This document shows positions 6,752 to 8,564 of a stretch of 8,564 nt of DNA, piece after piece (position 1 is the stretch's first letter; each line of letters starts with the position of its first letter). This DNA comes from DATJPR01 sp035506295 (GTDB lineage Bacteria; Bacteroidota; Ignavibacteria; UBA10030; UBA6906), in NCBI GenBank assembly GCA_035506295.1, contig DATJPR010000195.1, forward strand, positions 1 through 8,564, in the 5' to 3' direction. The position numbers were made by a program, and so were the translations under genes. The notes beneath the pieces are model-generated. The model was not told the DNA's origin. It saw nothing but the letters and a program-made list of their open reading frames with translations, and ran no database searches.

Positions 6752-7813
6752 CTAAAAGCCGATTGCAACGCCAATGGTACTGAGATTGCCGAACACACCG
6801 AACCTGGTCCAGGCGTAATCAACCTGGATTCCGACAATGCCCGGGATTTGGTACGACACACCGGCTCCCAGCGAGAGCCCCTGCTGCTGATTGGACTTCT
6901 GGAATGCCGGCTCGGAGCCGATCAGCGATTGGAAACCTCCCCGGATGAAAAACGTTTCCATGTAGGCGATCTCCGCGCCGATGTTCCCCGAGATATCGTT
7001 GTCGCTCGGCCGCAGAGCATCGGCGGCCACGGTAAACCGAAACTCATCGGACTTGATCGCGTCCATGGCAACACCCACCCGGAACAGCAGCGGCATCGGC
7101 CAGGAATCGGTCTTGAGATCGCCGACAAGGTTCTTGTTGCCGCCCGGGTTCGTCGGATCGATGTCGATCTTGTTGAGCAGGTCCCTGCCGCTCAGCTGCA
7201 TGTCGCCGCCGAAGTTCGACATCGACATGCCGAGACGGAGCCCGTTGAAATCGGTGACGAAGAGCAGGCCAAGATCGAACGTCACGTTCGAGGCAGATTC
7301 ATTCCAGATGCTCTGCGTCACGTATTTCGCCGAACCGCCGATCGAAAACCGGTCGGTCAGGCGCCGGCAATAGGAGACGCCGACCGCCAGATCCTGCGCG
7401 TCCCAGTATTGGCCCGTCCCGTCGGGGTTGTCGACCGTGGTAATCTCCTCCGAACCGTAGTCGAGCTGGGTAACGCTCACGCCGACGGCATCGTCGGCAT
7501 CGAGGTCCAGCATGGCGCCGAACCAGCGGAACTTTGTCCCTACCAGCCAGTTCGTATTCGCGAAGACGAACTGGTTCTTGGAGGCCTGGACGAACGCGCC
7601 CGGATTCCAATAGAGCGACGTCACATCGAAGCTGGAAGCGACGTATGCGCCTCCCATCGCGATCGCACGGGGGCCGACGGAAATCCCGAGGAATTGCGCG
7701 GCCGTGGTCCCGACTTTGGACTGGCTGTGCCCTGCGACGCTCGCCGCAAGAAGCAGGGCGGCGAGAAACAGTGGTCGTGTCATGGTTGATTTCATAGCAG
7801 TTGTCACCATCAT
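6752..7813 (-). CDS. PorV/PorQ-family outer-membrane beta-barrel protein
   Basis: The protein has up to 353 residues. The signal peptide is a basic start (MKSTMTRP), a hydrophobic run (LFLAALLLAASVAG) and cleavage around HSQ|S. The mature N-terminus carries the family hallmark: SKVGTTAAQFL, then 'VGPRAIAMGGAYVA', then 'SLYWNPG' (about residues 32-72). The rest alternates short amphipathic strands and ends in '...VAIGF', the aromatic C-terminus typical of outer-membrane barrels. PorV-type proteins bind T9SS substrates as they leave the translocon and shuttle them to the attachment complex. PorQ and many uncharacterised relatives share the fold, so the exact role is inferred. ATG 7813 overlaps the upstream stop (ATGA). 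An alternative start at 7795 has GGTGA eight bases ahead and gives a more normal signal peptide. Both neighbours look like T9SS cargo, which supports a secretion role. Confidence 0.88.
   Translation of the reverse strand: MMVTTAMKSTMTRPLFLAALLLAASVAGHSQSKVGTTAAQFLGISVGPRAIAMGGAYVASSFDVTSLYWNPGAFVQASKNQFVFANTNWLVGTKFRWFGAMLDLDADDAVGVSVTQLDYGSEEITTVDNPDGTGQYWDAQDLAVGVSYCRRLTDRFSIGGSAKYVTQSIWNESASNVTFDLGLLFVTDFNGLRLGMSMSNFGGDMQLSGRDLLNKIDIDPTNPGGNKNLVGDLKTDSWPMPLLFRVGVAMDAIKSDEFRFTVAADALRPSDNDISGNIGAEIAYMETFFIRGGFQSLIGSEPAFQKSNQQQGLSLGAGVSYQIPGIVGIQVDYAWTRFGVFGNLSTIGVAIGF
7810..7813 (-). promoter_or_regulatory. ATGA stop/start overlap (translational coupling)
   Basis: The TGA of the extracellular-protein gene (7812-7810) shares bases with the ATG at 7813 of the PorV-like gene. 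A second in-frame ATG follows directly at 7810. Such overlaps usually mean one transcript with ribosome re-initiation, tying barrel synthesis to that of the upstream protein. If the true start is 7795, the genes would still be only 14 bases apart. Confidence 0.7.
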
Positions 7814-8564
7814 TTGATGATCGCAAGCTTGCCGGTCGTCGTCCCGACGGGCGACTCGACGACGTAGAAGTAGACGCCGTAGGCGATATCGAGATTCTCG
7901 GACGTCTTCAGATTCCAGGAGACCGTCCCGTCATCCATGCCGCCGTCATGATGCAGGGTGACGATGTAGTCACCACGCGCGGTGAAGATGCGGATCGACG
8001 AATTTCTGGGAACGTGGATGAAGTCGATTTTGCGTTCTCCCCTGCCGCTGGTCACCCCCGGGCTGAGGGGAAGCTCGAACGATGCGGCGGTCACATACGG
8101 GTTCGGCACCGCGCGCACGCGGACCACTGATTGCGCCGCCACCGCCTCGTCGATCGACGGCTTGACCGTGGTAAACCGGAACACATCGCCCTGCCTGAAC
8201 GGTCGCTTTGTGCGAAGCTTGAGGGTGTCACCGGCGCTGAAGGCGATCACCGAATCCGGATGCTTCACGGGATCCTGGGACGCAAAAGTCAGATCCCACG
8301 ACCAATGCAGCTTCCCGTTCGGCGACGGCTCGACAAAGACCAATTCGTCAGAGGGAGAGAGGACTCCGTTGCCCACGGCGTCGACAAAGATGAATTTGAC
8401 GTACGCCCCGTCGGTCTCATTGAACACCCGGAAATTCACGGGCGCGGAAAACGGATACAGGTCGGGGTCCGAATACGAGGTGTCGACGATGTGATCGCTG
8501 AATTCGACGCGATAGTTCGCCGGCCGGCGATATCCGTTGAAGTACCGCACCGGCGGCCCGGGAT
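7810..8564 (-). CDS. Extracellular protein, C-terminal part with AVPNPY-type sorting/FlgD-like domain (5' end outside window)
   Basis: The frame is open to the right edge. The GTG at 8550 is preceded in frame by Pro-Gly-Pro-Pro codons without a stop, so it is read here as internal Val and the gene as the 3' end of a longer one. About 250 residues are visible. They begin 'RYFNGYRRPANYRVEFSD', continue with a beta-rich region containing 'FSAGDTLKLRTKRPF' and 'GDVFRFTT', and end with a domain coded from about 8112 to 7813: 'AVPNPYVTAASFELP', 'KIDFIHVPRNSSIRIFT', 'DIAYGVYFYVVESP', closing in 'KLAIIK'. This C-terminus is familiar from large surface proteins of Ignavibacteria-like and related bacteria. 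It has the plan of T9SS sorting domains without the NYPNPFNP motif. The neighbouring PorV-like gene supports export by that route. The function of the missing N-terminal part is unknown. Confidence 0.82.
   Translation of the reverse strand, partial: PGPPVRYFNGYRRPANYRVEFSDHIVDTSYSDPDLYPFSAPVNFRVFNETDGAYVKFIFVDAVGNGVLSPSDELVFVEPSPNGKLHWSWDLTFASQDPVKHPDSVIAFSAGDTLKLRTKRPFRQGDVFRFTTVKPSIDEAVAAQSVVRVRAVPNPYVTAASFELPLSPGVTSGRGERKIDFIHVPRNSSIRIFTARGDYIVTLHHDGGMDDGTVSWNLKTSENLDIAYGVYFYVVESPVGTTTGKLAIIK

Noticed and set aside
6740..7789. 349-codon open frame on the plus strand antisense to the PorV-like gene
   Set aside because: It mirrors a well-supported gene. Its translation is rich in Arg, His, Asp and Pro, with no domain, signal or hydrophobic core, as expected of an antisense frame in GC-rich DNA.
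7810..8550. GTG at 8550 as a true start of a 246-residue protein
   Set aside because: The frame continues upstream without a stop to the window edge, no ribosome site precedes the GTG, and the protein looks like the C-terminal part of a longer family. It is treated as partial.

Overview
The window looks like chromosome from a Gram-negative member of the Bacteroidota/Chlorobiota side of the FCB group. An Ignavibacteria-, Kryptonia- or Kapabacteria-like lineage is the best guess from protein style alone. The evidence is a type-A type IX secretion (T9SS) C-terminal sorting domain with the NYPNPFNPST signature, a PorV/PorQ-type outer-membrane barrel, and a second extracellular C-terminus of the AVPNPY kind. 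The DNA is moderately GC-rich by eye. One start has a perfect Shine-Dalgarno, whereas others have little or none. No RNA gene, CRISPR array, insertion sequence or attachment site was seen. There is no gene-free stretch over 300 bases.

Left part (1-4428): the 3' end of a plus-strand tetratricopeptide-repeat (TPR) gene, truncated by the window edge, converges on a minus-strand gene for an exported parvulin/SurA-like protein (478-2337). That protein is built from two similar halves, and the usual parvulin active-site histidines seem to be missing from both. A 114-base divergent intergenic region separates it from a plus-strand gene (2452-4428) for a membrane-anchored SGNH/GDSL-type hydrolase with a C-terminal TPR array.

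Right part (4429-8564): three minus-strand genes read toward the left. First, entering from the right edge, is the 3' end of a (probably large) extracellular protein. Its stop codon overlaps the start of a PorV/PorQ-family barrel gene by four bases (ATGA). After 122-123 bases with a candidate promoter comes a 705-residue secreted protein with a signal peptide, about four diverged tandem beta-sandwich modules and a type-A sorting domain. It ends in a strong, strand-polarised intrinsic terminator (4439-4473) that also separates it from the convergent hydrolase gene.

The three right-hand genes look like a T9SS export cassette: two surface or secreted proteins and a PorV-like barrel that may help deliver them. 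The left-hand proteins fit envelope work: a chaperone-like periplasmic protein, and a periplasm-facing SGNH enzyme that may modify a glycan or lipid. No recognisable defence, mobile or RNA-based novel system is present. The most unusual items are the duplicated, apparently catalysis-deficient parvulin, the SGNH-TPR architecture, and the PorV-like gene coupled to its predicted cargo.
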